DNA of 24,245 bases from Clostridiales bacterium (GCA_018366495.1 JAGZHZ010000035.1:1-24245); one strand, 5' to 3'. Positions 15,635 to 24,124 are shown, numbered from the stretch's first letter. Numbers and translations are program-made. The notes: generated by a model from the sequence alone, not told the origin.

Positions 15635-15888
15635 ATTTTAAGAAAAGGTACAAGAATTTAAAGCAGAAATTTGGTAAGATAAAACCAGAAATCATAATAC
15701 GATGAAACAATAAAATAAATTAGAAATACATAATAGAAATTATAAAACAGATCAAAAATACATAATAAAAATAATATCTAAAATAAATCAGTATAAACTG
15801 TAAATGGATGCAGGCAGATAAAAAAGAACAGCAGACAAATACAGATATAACAACATGAAGGCAAGAAAATTTTAAAGGAGGGATTCTT
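15635..15888 (+). other. Long A-rich leader with an internal direct repeat
   Basis: Non-coding, strongly A-rich leader. It contains the direct repeat AAATACATAATAGAAAT (15724-15740) and AAATACATAATAAAAAT (15756-15772), 32 bp apart. No riboswitch fold, leader peptide or terminator is apparent. A strong AAAGGAGGG ribosome site precedes the ATG at 15889. Confidence 0.5.
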
Positions 15889-17439
15889 ATGAAGAATAAG
15901 AAAGTAATTGGTGCGACTCTGTTTGGACTGTGCATGATCATGGGAGCATCCATGACATCACTCGCAGACAGCAGAAAAGTAGTGACATTGGGAGCAAACT
16001 TAAGTGATTCCCAGAGAACAATGATGCTGAATTATTTTGGCGTCAATGAAAATCAGGTAGATATCCTGACAATCACAAATCAGGATGAGAGAGATCATTT
16101 AAGTGCATTTGTTCCTATTGAGCAGATTGGAACAAGAACATTCAGCTGTGCATATGTTCTGCCTACAACATCCGGCGGAATTCAGGTAAAGACAGCAAAC
16201 TTAAACTGGGTAACGTGCAACATGATTGCGTCTACATTATCCACATCAGGCGTCACGAACTGTCAGGTTATCGCAGCTTCTCCGATTGAAGTATCGGGAA
16301 CAGGAGCTTTGACGGGAATCATCATGGCATATGAGACAGCAAATGGAGAACAGTTAGAGGAGTCCAAAAAACAGCTTGCAAATGAAGAACTGTATCTGAC
16401 AGGAACGCTTTCTGATAAGATTGGACAGAAAGCGGCAACAGCCATCATGAATGAGACAAAGATTCAGGTGATTTCGCAGGACATTACAGACACAGACCAG
16501 ATCAACAATATTATTTCTGAGGCGACACAGAATAATAATGTAACGATCACAGAGGAAGAACAGCAGGAAATCGTTGATCTGATGGACAAAATTGCACAGG
16601 AATCCTATGATTACAGTGAAATGGAAGACACACTTCAGATGGTGGAACAGAACGTATCTGACAATCCGATCACACAGCCGGAAACAGATATGAATACAGA
16701 TACAGGAGAACTGGAAGTACCAGAAGAAACAGAGGAAAATATTCTGGACAATACAAATGAAGATGTTTTAGGAGGAGGTATTATCACAGGATCTACACAG
16801 GAACCGGAAACAGAGATGCCTGAAACAACAGCGCCTGAAACAACAGCGCCAGAAGATCCGTTTGGGGAAGTTCAGGAAGAGACATACAACTTCACAGAGC
16901 CAGAGACACCGGCAGACGCAGTTCATTATACAGAAGAAATGCTGACAGATGAGGAAGATAAACAAGATTACAAAGATACAATGGAATTTTTTGATAAATT
17001 ATTATCTCCAGACAAAGTAGTGGAGCCGGAAGACTATAAAGTTTATCTGCCGCAGGAAGTAGCAGATGAATTTAAAGAGGATATCGGACAGAAGTTATTA
17101 GACTTCATGATCAACGGTGTTTTAGTGGATACATTGGAGTATGATGAAGAGACAGCTGTTTATCAGGATCCAGAACTGAAAAATATGATCAAATTTGTCA
17201 GAGATTTGTTCCGCGATGATAAAGAAAAACGGATGCCGGAAGATGTGACCACAGAAGATAAAGAGTTTTTATACAGTGAAGCAAAAGAATGGTTTGAAGA
17301 TCTGTATGATTATGTTCCAGAAGGCGAGACAGATATGCCAGAGATTCCTCAGAGTGGGATGACAGACGTTGCTCAGCCAGCATCTGAATCAGAAAGCGGC
17401 GAGATTGATTTAGGACCGGTGACAGAAGGAACATTCTAA
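15889..17439 (+). CDS. Secreted DUF1002 protein with acidic Pro-Glu-Thr C-terminal region
   Basis: 516 residues. A classical signal peptide (MKNKK, a hydrophobic core to about 22, probable cleavage after SLA at residue 26) predicts export. There is no lipobox cysteine and no LPxTG or membrane anchor. Residues about 30-250 match the DUF1002/YpuA-type domain, with features such as MLNYFGVNENQVDILTITN and the ...TGIIMAYETANG... segment. Its function is unknown; it is widespread in Firmicutes. From about 260 the protein is very acidic and low in complexity, including a duplicated PETTA unit, then an acidic helical region to the end. The start is well supported by AAAGGAGGG. It is a single-gene unit with its own promoter and terminator. 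Confidence 0.88.
   Translation: MKNKKVIGATLFGLCMIMGASMTSLADSRKVVTLGANLSDSQRTMMLNYFGVNENQVDILTITNQDERDHLSAFVPIEQIGTRTFSCAYVLPTTSGGIQVKTANLNWVTCNMIASTLSTSGVTNCQVIAASPIEVSGTGALTGIIMAYETANGEQLEESKKQLANEELYLTGTLSDKIGQKAATAIMNETKIQVISQDITDTDQINNIISEATQNNNVTITEEEQQEIVDLMDKIAQESYDYSEMEDTLQMVEQNVSDNPITQPETDMNTDTGELEVPEETEENILDNTNEDVLGGGIITGSTQEPETEMPETTAPETTAPEDPFGEVQEETYNFTEPETPADAVHYTEEMLTDEEDKQDYKDTMEFFDKLLSPDKVVEPEDYKVYLPQEVADEFKEDIGQKLLDFMINGVLVDTLEYDEETAVYQDPELKNMIKFVRDLFRDDKEKRMPEDVTTEDKEFLYSEAKEWFEDLYDYVPEGETDMPEIPQSGMTDVAQPASESESGEIDLGPVTEGTF
16819..16848 (+). repeat. 15-bp tandem duplication coding (PETTA)2
   Basis: CCTGAAACAACAGCG at 16819-16833 is repeated exactly at 16834-16848, in frame, giving PETTAPETTA followed by PED. 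In-frame units of this size change linker length without breaking the gene. Confidence 0.9.
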
Positions 17440-17586
17440 ATTAAACAAGATAAAGTAAATCAGAAGAATTTTGTTTCTGTGAAGCAGGAGGGAGCAGCTC
17501 ACAGAATAGAAACAGACAGCAGGGGACTGTATAATTAATTATATATTGCAAATCTTATAAGTGTTTTATAGAGTAAGAAGCAGCAG

Positions 17587-17642
17587 AAAAGGAACTGCAG
17601 TGAGCCAGAGAGGAATCATCTGGAAAACTGCAGTTCCTTTTT
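17587..17642. terminator. Bidirectional terminator between the DUF1002 gene and fabV
   Basis: A perfect 15-bp inverted repeat, AAAAGGAACTGCAGT (17587-17601) and ACTGCAGTTCCTTTT (17627-17641), with an inner CCAG/CTGG pairing (17605-17608/17620-17623) and T/A runs on both sides. It serves both convergent genes. The rest of the 17440-17722 spacer has only a weaker hairpin (17475-17482 with 17499-17506). Confidence 0.9.
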
Positions 17643-17722
17643 CACATAGAAATAAAAAATTATCTGAAAAACTTAAAAGGTCAAATATGGCAGGGAAAAA
17701 GTGAACCCTGGCATTAGTGTAT

Positions 17723-18913
17723 TTATAGATTCAGGCTTGGAATTTCAACACAGATATCAACATCTTTTGCATAATCGATGCAATCAAAATGAAATCCGAA
17801 CATATGGTAAAAATCTTCCCAATATCCTTTCAGATCAGAAAGATCAAATAAATTTTCCGTAGAAATCTGATTCCAGATCTCCATCACTTTTGTCTGAACT
17901 TTTTCATCCAATTCCCAGTCATCCATACGGATCAATTTTTTGCCGTCTGAGATATCAGCCGGAAACAGCTTGTCGCGGAAGAGACGGCTGATCTGCTCGA
18001 TACATCCCTCATGTGTTCCCTGTTCTTTCATCACTTTATATAAGATGGCAAAGTAGAGCGGAACAATTGGAATGGCAGAGCTGGCCTGTGTTACGAGGGC
18101 TTTATTGACAGAGACATAGGCTTTTACTTCTGAAAATGTTTCAGAGATCGTTTCAGCTGTCTTTGTGAGGTGGCGTTTGGCACGGCCGATCGTCCCGTCA
18201 AAATAGATCGGATATGTCAATTCTGGCCCGATATAGGAATAAGCGACGGTTATACTGTCTTTCGTGAGAACACCTGCTTTTGACAGCGCCGTGATCCAGT
18301 CCATCCAGTCTTCACCGCCCATAACTTTTATCGTTCCCTGCAATTCTTCCTCTGTGGCAGGCTCGACGCTTTTTTGAGTGATGATATTATTTTTTAGATC
18401 GAGACTCTTTTCAGTAAAGACAGACCCCGTTGTTTTTAAGGAAGAAGTGTAGACGGTTCCGTCCGCAGTCGTTCTTCTTGGTGCGGCAAGGCTGTAGATG
18501 ACGAGATCGATCTGTCCAAGATCTTTTTTTATCAGATCAATGGTTCGCTGCTTTATTTCTTCTGAAAATGCGTCTCCGTTGATGGATTTTGCATACAATC
18601 CGTCTGCAGCGGCAGCTTTCTCAAATGCTGCTGTATTATACCAGCCAGGAGTGGCAGTGCGTTTTCCGTTTGATGGTTTTTCAAACATAATGCCGATGGT
18701 AGCAGCATGACATCCAAAAGCAGCGGTGATACGGGAAGCAAGGCCATATCCTGTGGATGCGCCGATTATAAGAACTTTTTTTGCATGCTGGGCTGCCTCC
18801 ATAGGAAAAGAAAGCGATTTTACATAGGAAATCTGGCGGTTTACATTTTCCATACATCCGACAGGATGTGCTGTAGTGCAGATAAATTCTCTGACTTTTG
18901 GTTCAACGATCAT
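17723..18913 (-). CDS. fabV: FabV-type enoyl-ACP / trans-2-enoyl-CoA reductase
   Basis: 396 residues, the usual FabV/TER length. These NADH-dependent enzymes of the short-chain dehydrogenase superfamily reduce the trans-2 double bond in fatty-acid elongation (FabV) or in the crotonyl-CoA step of butyrate-type pathways (TER). Visible are the nucleotide loop GASTGYG (51-57), the signature SLAAPRR (141-147), and the catalytic Y237-x8-K246, the wide spacing that defines this family. The sequence alone does not separate ACP from CoA preference. FabV enzymes are typically resistant to triclosan, so the host may be too. The start at 18913 follows AGGAGG. It is a single gene with its own promoter, and shares a terminator with the convergent DUF1002 gene. 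Confidence 0.94.
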   Translation of the reverse strand: MIVEPKVREFICTTAHPVGCMENVNRQISYVKSLSFPMEAAQHAKKVLIIGASTGYGLASRITAAFGCHAATIGIMFEKPSNGKRTATPGWYNTAAFEKAAAADGLYAKSINGDAFSEEIKQRTIDLIKKDLGQIDLVIYSLAAPRRTTADGTVYTSSLKTTGSVFTEKSLDLKNNIITQKSVEPATEEELQGTIKVMGGEDWMDWITALSKAGVLTKDSITVAYSYIGPELTYPIYFDGTIGRAKRHLTKTAETISETFSEVKAYVSVNKALVTQASSAIPIVPLYFAILYKVMKEQGTHEGCIEQISRLFRDKLFPADISDGKKLIRMDDWELDEKVQTKVMEIWNQISTENLFDLSDLKGYWEDFYHMFGFHFDCIDYAKDVDICVEIPSLNL

Positions 18914-18995
18914 AAAAAATCCTCCTGATTTTTAACTCTTATAAAAAGATAGATTGATAAATTGCTGAAAAATAAAAAACTTTGATTATCAAAAT

Positions 18996-19023
18996 ATTTT
19001 AACACAAAAATAAAAAGATGCAA
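18996..19023 (-). promoter_or_regulatory. Promoter of fabV
   Basis: On the minus strand, TTGCAT (19023-19018), 16 bp, then TAAAAT (19001-18996), about 83 bp upstream of the fabV ATG. No FapR- or FabT-like palindrome is evident to me. Confidence 0.6.
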
Positions 19024-19098
19024 TACCTTTTTGTAAAAACAAAGAGCTAAATTGACACTTCCCATAGCTAAAGCAAAGGGTTTTTACGACACACTTGA

Positions 19099-19155
19099 TA
19101 AAAAAATAGAGGGAATTCTGCAAAATCTGCGGTGCAGATCTGCAGAATTCCCTCT
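19099..19155 (-). terminator. Terminator of the galK-galT operon
   Basis: A perfect 15-bp inverted repeat, AGAGGGAATTCTGCA (19108-19122) and TGCAGAATTCCCTCT (19141-19155), with an inner helix ATCTGC/GCAGAT (19125-19130/19134-19139). On the minus strand it is followed by a run of seven T after TA (19107-19101). It is one of the strongest stem-loops in the window. Confidence 0.9.
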
Positions 19156-19254
19156 GTGATTTGCTTTAAGCCCTTACGTCAAGCCGTTTACTGGTTCAGC
19201 AGGGGAGAAACGAACATGACCGTCTGTTTATTCGACATATTCGTTCACAATGAT
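19156..19254. other. Atypical non-coding patch after galT
   Basis: About 100 bp between the gal terminator and the galT stop, with a less AT-rich composition than other spacers here. No ORF longer than 15 codons, tRNA or clear repeat is visible. Together with 19040-19100 it could be a worn insertion-sequence end, but I see no paired terminal repeats. The full 18914-19254 gap otherwise holds only the fabV promoter and the gal terminator. Confidence 0.35.
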
Positions 19255-20748
19255 TTATAATGTCTTGATAAATCTGGCAAATGCTTCTCTGCCTTCTGGA
19301 GTACATTTATATACACCAGCATCTTCCAGAACTTTTGTAAATACATGACCAATTTCATCCTGTAAAATAGTATGTACATTTTCAGCAGTAATAGAGTCAT
19401 ATTTTGGAAGGAATTCGTCTACCCAGTCAGCATGTTTTTCGAGCACTTCATTGTTGCGGATATCTTCTTTATTTAAGATGGCATTTGCAAGCTGTTCCAT
19501 CTCGTCTTTTAATCTGGCTGGAAGTACGGCAAGACCCATAACTTCAATCAGACCGATGTTTTCTTTTTTAATATGATGAAGCGCTGCATGAGGATGATAT
19601 ACACCAAGAGGATGCTCCTCTGTTGTGATGTTGTTTCTGAGAGCCAGATCCAGTTCAAAAGTATCGCCTACTTTTCGTGCGATCGGTGTGATGGTGTTGT
19701 GAGGTTCCCCATTTGTCTCAGCGAAGATAAATGCAGCTTCGTCTGTGTAGCCTCTCCAGTTCTGTAAGATATGATCTGCAAGATCGATCAGTCTCTTTTC
19801 GTCGATAGAACGGATACGGATGACAGATAATGGCCAGTGAACGATTCCGACTTCCACGTCCTCATATCCAGAGATGGTGAAGTGCTGTTCAATCGGAGCT
19901 TTTGCCATTGCAAACTGGTAATTTCCGCCCTGGAAATGGTCATGGCTTAAGATAGAACCTCCAACGATCGGAAGATCTGCATTGGAGCCGATAAAATAGT
20001 GAGGGAACAGTTTGATGAAATCAAATAATTTCACAAAAGTGTTGCGTTCAATTTTCATCGGTGTGTGCTGTCCGTTAAATACGATACAGTGTTCGTTATA
20101 GTAAACGTATGGTGAATACTGGAATCCCCAGTCGCTGTCATTGATGCGGATCGGAATAATGCGGTGATTCTGTCTTGCAGGATGATTGACACGTCCGGCA
20201 TATCCCACATTTTCCTTGCACAGAAGACATTTTGGGTAGCCGCTCTGCTTTGCAAGTTTTGCCGCTGCGATGGCTTTTGGATCTTTTTCTGGTTTTGAAA
20301 GGTTGATTGTGATATCAATCTTTCCATATGGGCTGTCTGTTGCCCATTTCTGATCTTTTTTGATGCGGTAACGGCGGATATAGTCGCTGTCCTGACTTAA
20401 TTTATAGAAATAATCAGTTGCGTCTTTCGGAGATTTCTCGTATAACTCATGGAATGTTTTTACAACCTCACTTGGACGCGGCATCAGACAGTTCATAATG
20501 CGTGTGTCGAACAGATCTCTGTATACAACGCTGTTTTCTTTTAAAATTCCGTTTTCATACGCATAATCCATCAGGTTTTTTAAAATTTCTTCCAAGTTGA
20601 GGTTTTCTGTATCTACCTCAGGTTTCTCAAAATCGTCCTGTCCAAACAGATCCAACAGAAGATTCGTAGAATAGCTGACATCTTCTTCTTTGATTAAGCC
20701 GGTCTTTAAACCGTATTGAATCAGTTTTTCAATGTTTTCGTAAAGCAT
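19255..20748 (-). CDS. galT: UDP-glucose-hexose-1-phosphate uridylyltransferase (Firmicutes-type GalT)
   Basis: 497 residues, matching the long class II GalT of Gram-positive bacteria rather than the roughly 350-residue E. coli form. It exchanges UMP between UDP-glucose and galactose-1-phosphate (Leloir pathway, cytoplasm). Visible are CLLCKENVGYAGR, the histidine-rich GGSILSHDHFQGG, and the HPHAALHHIKKENIG segment; histidines in these motifs form the uridylyl intermediate and metal site in the family. The start at 20748 follows AGGAGG. It lies 23 nt after galK on the same strand and ends before a strong terminator, so the two form an operon. galE and a galactose transporter are not in the window. 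Confidence 0.95.
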   Translation of the reverse strand: MLYENIEKLIQYGLKTGLIKEEDVSYSTNLLLDLFGQDDFEKPEVDTENLNLEEILKNLMDYAYENGILKENSVVYRDLFDTRIMNCLMPRPSEVVKTFHELYEKSPKDATDYFYKLSQDSDYIRRYRIKKDQKWATDSPYGKIDITINLSKPEKDPKAIAAAKLAKQSGYPKCLLCKENVGYAGRVNHPARQNHRIIPIRINDSDWGFQYSPYVYYNEHCIVFNGQHTPMKIERNTFVKLFDFIKLFPHYFIGSNADLPIVGGSILSHDHFQGGNYQFAMAKAPIEQHFTISGYEDVEVGIVHWPLSVIRIRSIDEKRLIDLADHILQNWRGYTDEAAFIFAETNGEPHNTITPIARKVGDTFELDLALRNNITTEEHPLGVYHPHAALHHIKKENIGLIEVMGLAVLPARLKDEMEQLANAILNKEDIRNNEVLEKHADWVDEFLPKYDSITAENVHTILQDEIGHVFTKVLEDAGVYKCTPEGREAFARFIKTL

Positions 20749-20771
20749 ATTTTGTCCTCCTAAAAAATAAA

Positions 20772-21938
20772 TTAACAGCGGCAGACGCCGGAGCCTGTTG
20801 TTACCACATAAAAATCTGCATCATAGCCAATGACTTTTTTATATTTTTCGCCTACCTGTTCAATGAAAGAATCGACGGCTTCGTTTTTGACGAGATTAAC
20901 GGTGCATCCTCCAAATCCTGCCCCTGTCATCCGCGCCCCTAATACGCCTGGATGCTCCCAGGCAGCCTGGGCAAGTGTGTCGAGTTCAGGACCTGTGACT
21001 TCATAGTCATCGCGAAGGGAAATATGAGATTCATTCATAAGCTGGCCAAATAAAGCAAGGTCATTTGACTTCAGAGCGTGAACGGCTTTGATTGTGCGCT
21101 GATTCTCAGAGACAGCATGACGTGCACGGCGGCGGCAGATCGGATCATGGATTGCAGATTTTACCATATCGAATGCCTCCATTGTCAGTTCGCTGAGAGA
21201 AGAAATTGTGGTCAGCTTCTGTAAATCTGCAAGAGCCATCTCACATTCATGGCGGCGCTCATTGTATTTTGACTCTCCTACATGGCGTTTTTTATTGCTG
21301 TATGCAACAATGAGTTTCTCGTGTTCCAGATGCAGGGGGGCATATTCGTATGAGAGATCGCTCGTATCGAGAAAAATTGCATGACCTTTTTTACCCAGGG
21401 CGATCGTGAAGGGATCCATGATACCACAGTGGACACCACAGTGTATATTTTCGGCGGACTGGGCGATCAGGGCAAGATCTGACAGACTTAAATCGGAAAA
21501 ATCATACATTTCCTTTAAAATCAGGCACATTGCCATCTCAAGGGAAGCAGAAGAAGAAAGACCGGCACCGTTTGGAAGATTTCCAACGATCATAAGATCC
21601 ATTCCGAAAGGGATAGGGTAGCCTTTCTGAACAAAACTCCATATGACACCTTTTAAATAATTGGCAAAACCGAGGGAGGGAAGAAAAGTGAAATCTGAGA
21701 CATCGGATTCCACGATTCCCATATTGCTCATGTTTTTGCTGTAGAAACGGAGTTTTTTGTCATGGCGCTGTCTGACAACAGCATATGTTCCCAAAGTCAG
21801 AGTGCAGGGAAACACATGGCCTCCGTTGTAATCCGTATGACCTCCGATGAGATTGACACGACCGGGTGAAAAATAACAAAGAATTTCTCCGCCATCGCCA
21901 AAAAGTTCTGCGAATTCTTTCAATAATTTTTCTTTCAT
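20772..21938 (-). CDS. galK: Galactokinase
   Basis: A 388-residue GHMP-family kinase that phosphorylates alpha-D-galactose with ATP to galactose-1-phosphate, feeding GalT. Motif 1 reads GRVNLIGGHTDYNGG (26-40), motif 2 is GAGLSSSAS, the catalytic aspartate lies in CGIMDPF, and motif 3 is MTGAGFGGCTV. Two deviations from textbook galactokinases stand out: G33 where the signature usually has Glu (GEHTDYN), and Pro instead of Gln after the catalytic Asp. I recall the Gly form as common in Lachnospiraceae, so it is probably functional. The start is supported by AAAGGAG upstream. It is the first gene of the gal operon, with a -10 box in the divergent spacer. Confidence 0.94.
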   Translation of the reverse strand: MKEKLLKEFAELFGDGGEILCYFSPGRVNLIGGHTDYNGGHVFPCTLTLGTYAVVRQRHDKKLRFYSKNMSNMGIVESDVSDFTFLPSLGFANYLKGVIWSFVQKGYPIPFGMDLMIVGNLPNGAGLSSSASLEMAMCLILKEMYDFSDLSLSDLALIAQSAENIHCGVHCGIMDPFTIALGKKGHAIFLDTSDLSYEYAPLHLEHEKLIVAYSNKKRHVGESKYNERRHECEMALADLQKLTTISSLSELTMEAFDMVKSAIHDPICRRRARHAVSENQRTIKAVHALKSNDLALFGQLMNESHISLRDDYEVTGPELDTLAQAAWEHPGVLGARMTGAGFGGCTVNLVKNEAVDSFIEQVGEKYKKVIGYDADFYVVTTGSGVCRC

Positions 21939-21988
21939 TCTGCTTTCTCCTTTGTTTCTTCTATGATGATAAGCTGTTTTTCTTTTTT

Positions 21989-21994
21989 ATTATA
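21989..21994 (-). promoter_or_regulatory. -10 box for galK-galT
   Basis: TATAAT on the minus strand (21994-21989), about 50 bp upstream of the galK start. The -35 position is T-rich and poor, suggesting dependence on an activator or a weak basal level. The 142-bp spacer to the divergent lipid kinase shows no clear operator palindrome. Confidence 0.5.
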
Positions 21995-22043
21995 TCATAA
22001 ATCAGTTAAAAAAGAAAAAAATTATTAAGAATTATGAAAAAAT

Positions 22044-22072
22044 TTGATTCAGAAAATAAGCTGTAGTACAAT
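22044..22072 (+). promoter_or_regulatory. Promoter of the lipid kinase gene
   Basis: TTGATT (22044-22049), 17 bp, TACAAT (22067-22072). Transcription would begin close to 22080, which leaves no leader for the ATG at 22081 and supports the internal start at 22117. Confidence 0.65.
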
Positions 22073-22116
22073 AAAGTAACATGCGGAAAGCAGAAAAGAA
22101 AGCGGGCGAACATAGG

Positions 22117-23178
22117 ATGAAGAAAAAAATGTTATTTTTATTTAACATGAAATCTGGCAAAGGGATGATTCGTAATCGTTTGGGAGAAATACTGGATATT
22201 TTTGTGAAAAGTGGATTTGAAGTGACTGCACATCCTACACAGTGCTATAAAGATGCAGAACAGATCACAATGAAAGAGGCAGGAAGATATGATATCATTG
22301 TCTGCAGCGGCGGAGATGGTACGCTCGATGAAGTTGTGACGGGAATGATGAGATGTGAGGAGAAGGACAGAAGACCAATCGGTTATATTCCGGCAGGAAG
22401 TACAAACGATTTCGGAAATACCCTTAAAATCAATAAAAAAATGGAGGATGCGGCATGGGATGTGGTGCAGGGGACACCGTTTGCATGTGATATCGGAGCA
22501 TTCAACAATGATTTCTTTGTATACATAGCGGCGTTCGGAGCCTTTACTGATGTATCATATGAGACAAAACAGGAAGTAAAAAATGTATTGGGACATCTGG
22601 CCTATATGATAGAGGGAATGAAACGTCTTCCGACTCTGAAGTCTTATCAGATGACAATACGGTACGAAGACCAGGAAGTCAGCGGAAAGTTTTTATATGG
22701 AATGATTACAAATTCAGACTCCGTAGGCGGATTTAAACACATCGTTGGAAAGGATGTTAAACTAAATGACGGCGTTTTTGAAGTGGTGCTGATTAAAGAA
22801 CCAAGGAAACCGATGGATATTCAATCTATCCTTACCTCTATTTTAATGCGTGACATCGAACATAATGAACGGATTATCACATTTAAAACAAATATGCTGA
22901 CGATTGAGTCGGAGAATGAGATTCAGTGGACTCTGGACGGAGAATTTGGGGGAAAGCATAAAAAAGTAGAGATTGTTAATAAAAAAGAAGCTGTACAAAT
23001 TCTGGTCAATGAAGGAAGAAATCTGGAAAAATTAGAAAAAAAGAATGAGATAGATGAGGAAAACGAGATGACAAAAGAAATTGAGGGGGAAATCCTTACA
23101 ATCTCAGATTTGATCAATGCAAAACTGGAGAGCGAGTATGCAGAAAAAGAAAATTCTGACGGAATTTCAGAAAATTGA
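22117..23178 (+). CDS. Diacylglycerol kinase family lipid kinase (YegS/DgkB-like)
   Basis: 353-residue soluble kinase of the DAGK catalytic superfamily, acting at the membrane surface on diacylglycerol or a related lipid. The N-terminus MLFLFNMKSGKG is the usual first strand and loop. The ATP motif is SGGDGTLDE (G65-T69 region), and the conserved PAGSTNDFG (92-100) and LDGEFGG near residue 280 complete the fold. A tail of about 55 charged, helical residues extends beyond the family's usual end. The start at 22117 is preferred because the promoter at 22067-22072 would place transcription start at the upstream ATG 22081. The ribosome site is weak. DgkB type (phospholipid recycling) is the likeliest role, but substrate identity is not settled by sequence. 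Its terminator overlaps its own stop codon. Confidence 0.88.
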   Translation: MKKKMLFLFNMKSGKGMIRNRLGEILDIFVKSGFEVTAHPTQCYKDAEQITMKEAGRYDIIVCSGGDGTLDEVVTGMMRCEEKDRRPIGYIPAGSTNDFGNTLKINKKMEDAAWDVVQGTPFACDIGAFNNDFFVYIAAFGAFTDVSYETKQEVKNVLGHLAYMIEGMKRLPTLKSYQMTIRYEDQEVSGKFLYGMITNSDSVGGFKHIVGKDVKLNDGVFEVVLIKEPRKPMDIQSILTSILMRDIEHNERIITFKTNMLTIESENEIQWTLDGEFGGKHKKVEIVNKKEAVQILVNEGRNLEKLEKKNEIDEENEMTKEIEGEILTISDLINAKLESEYAEKENSDGISEN

Positions 23179-23198
23179 AAATTCTAATTCCTTTTTTT
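23161..23198 (+). terminator. Terminator overlapping the end of the lipid kinase gene
   Basis: GGAATT (23161-23166) pairs with AATTCC (23186-23191), with an inner AGAA/TTCT helix (23169-23172/23182-23185), followed by a T7 run (23192-23198). The left arm lies inside the coding sequence, which stops at 23178. Confidence 0.7.
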
Positions 23199-23210
23199 GA
23201 TAAAATGAGT

Positions 23211-23216
23211 TATAAT
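23211..23216 (+). promoter_or_regulatory. -10 box for the aldolase gene
   Basis: Consensus TATAAT at 23211-23216, 44 bp before the ATG at 23261. The -35 position falls in the preceding terminator's T run and right arm and is poor, so promoter and terminator are interlocked. Confidence 0.6.
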
Positions 23217-23260
23217 GGATAAAGCAATAGGTGCAATTTAAATTTACGGAGGTAAAAATC

Positions 23261-24124
23261 ATGTTAGTATCAGCAAAAGAAATGTTAGAGAAAGCAAAAG
23301 CAGGCCATTATGCAGTTGGTCAGTTCAATATCAATAACCTGGAATGGACAAAAGCCATTCTTCAGACAGCACAGGAATTAAATTCCCCTGTTATCCTGGG
23401 TGTTTCCGAAGGTGCAGGAAAATATATGGCAGGATATAAGACAGTTGTAGGTATGGTAAATGGAATGCTGGAAGAGTTAAAAATCACTGTTCCTGTAGCA
23501 CTTCATCTGGATCACGGCTCATACGAAGGATGTTACAAATGTATCGAAGCTGGATTCTCATCCATCATGTTCGACGGATCTCATTATCCAATCGAAGAGA
23601 ATGTAGAGAAGACAAAAGAATTAGTAAAAGTTTGTGCTGAAAAAGGACTGTCTCTGGAAGCAGAAGTTGGCTCCATCGGCGGTGAAGAAGACGGCGTTGT
23701 TGGTATGGGAGAATGTGCAGATCCAAACGAATGCAAGATGATCGCAGATCTGGGCGTTACAATGCTGGCAGCAGGTATCGGAAACATTCACGGAAAATAT
23801 CCGGAAAACTGGCAGGGACTGAGCTTTGAAACTCTGGATGCAATCCAGGCTCTGACAGGAGATATGCCATTAGTTCTGCACGGCGGTACAGGTATTCCGG
23901 AAGATATGATCAAAAAAGCAATCAGCTTAGGAGTTGCAAAGATCAACGTAAATACAGAATGCCAGCTGGCATTTGCAGCCGCTACACGCGAATATGTGGA
24001 AGCTGGAAAAGATTTACAGGGAAAAGGATATGATCCTCGTAAATTATTAGCTCCAGGCGCAGAAGCAATCAAAGCTACTGTTAAAGAAAAAATGGAATTA
24101 TTCGGATCTATTGGAAAAGCCTGA
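23261..24124 (+). CDS. fba: Class II fructose-1,6-bisphosphate aldolase
   Basis: 287-residue zinc-dependent aldolase of glycolysis, cleaving fructose-1,6-bisphosphate to dihydroxyacetone phosphate and glyceraldehyde-3-phosphate. Visible are VGQFNINN at the N-terminus, HLDHGS with catalytic D84 and zinc ligand H85, E134 in LEAEVG, H178 (GNIHGKY), and H207 in LHGGTGIP. Its length fits the short class IIb group, which also contains tagatose-bisphosphate aldolases; the gal genes nearby use the Leloir route, so fructose-bisphosphate is the likelier substrate. The start at 23261 follows ACGGAGG; the in-frame upstream ATG at 23231 has no ribosome site. A single-gene unit with its own terminator. Confidence 0.95.
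   Translation: MLVSAKEMLEKAKAGHYAVGQFNINNLEWTKAILQTAQELNSPVILGVSEGAGKYMAGYKTVVGMVNGMLEELKITVPVALHLDHGSYEGCYKCIEAGFSSIMFDGSHYPIEENVEKTKELVKVCAEKGLSLEAEVGSIGGEEDGVVGMGECADPNECKMIADLGVTMLAAGIGNIHGKYPENWQGLSFETLDAIQALTGDMPLVLHGGTGIPEDMIKKAISLGVAKINVNTECQLAFAAATREYVEAGKDLQGKGYDPRKLLAPGAEAIKATVKEKMELFGSIGKA

Noticed and set aside
17475..17506. Hairpin TTCTGTGA/TCACAGAA after the DUF1002 gene as a terminator or small RNA
   Set aside because: No T run follows, and a much stronger bidirectional terminator lies at 17587-17642; probably incidental.
19216..19260. 15-codon ORF with a purine-rich stretch upstream, after galT
   Set aside because: Too short and overlapping the galT stop, with no supporting context.
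22081..22116. Upstream ATG as start of the lipid kinase
   Set aside because: It lies at the predicted transcription start with no ribosome site; the family's first strand begins at the ATG at 22117.
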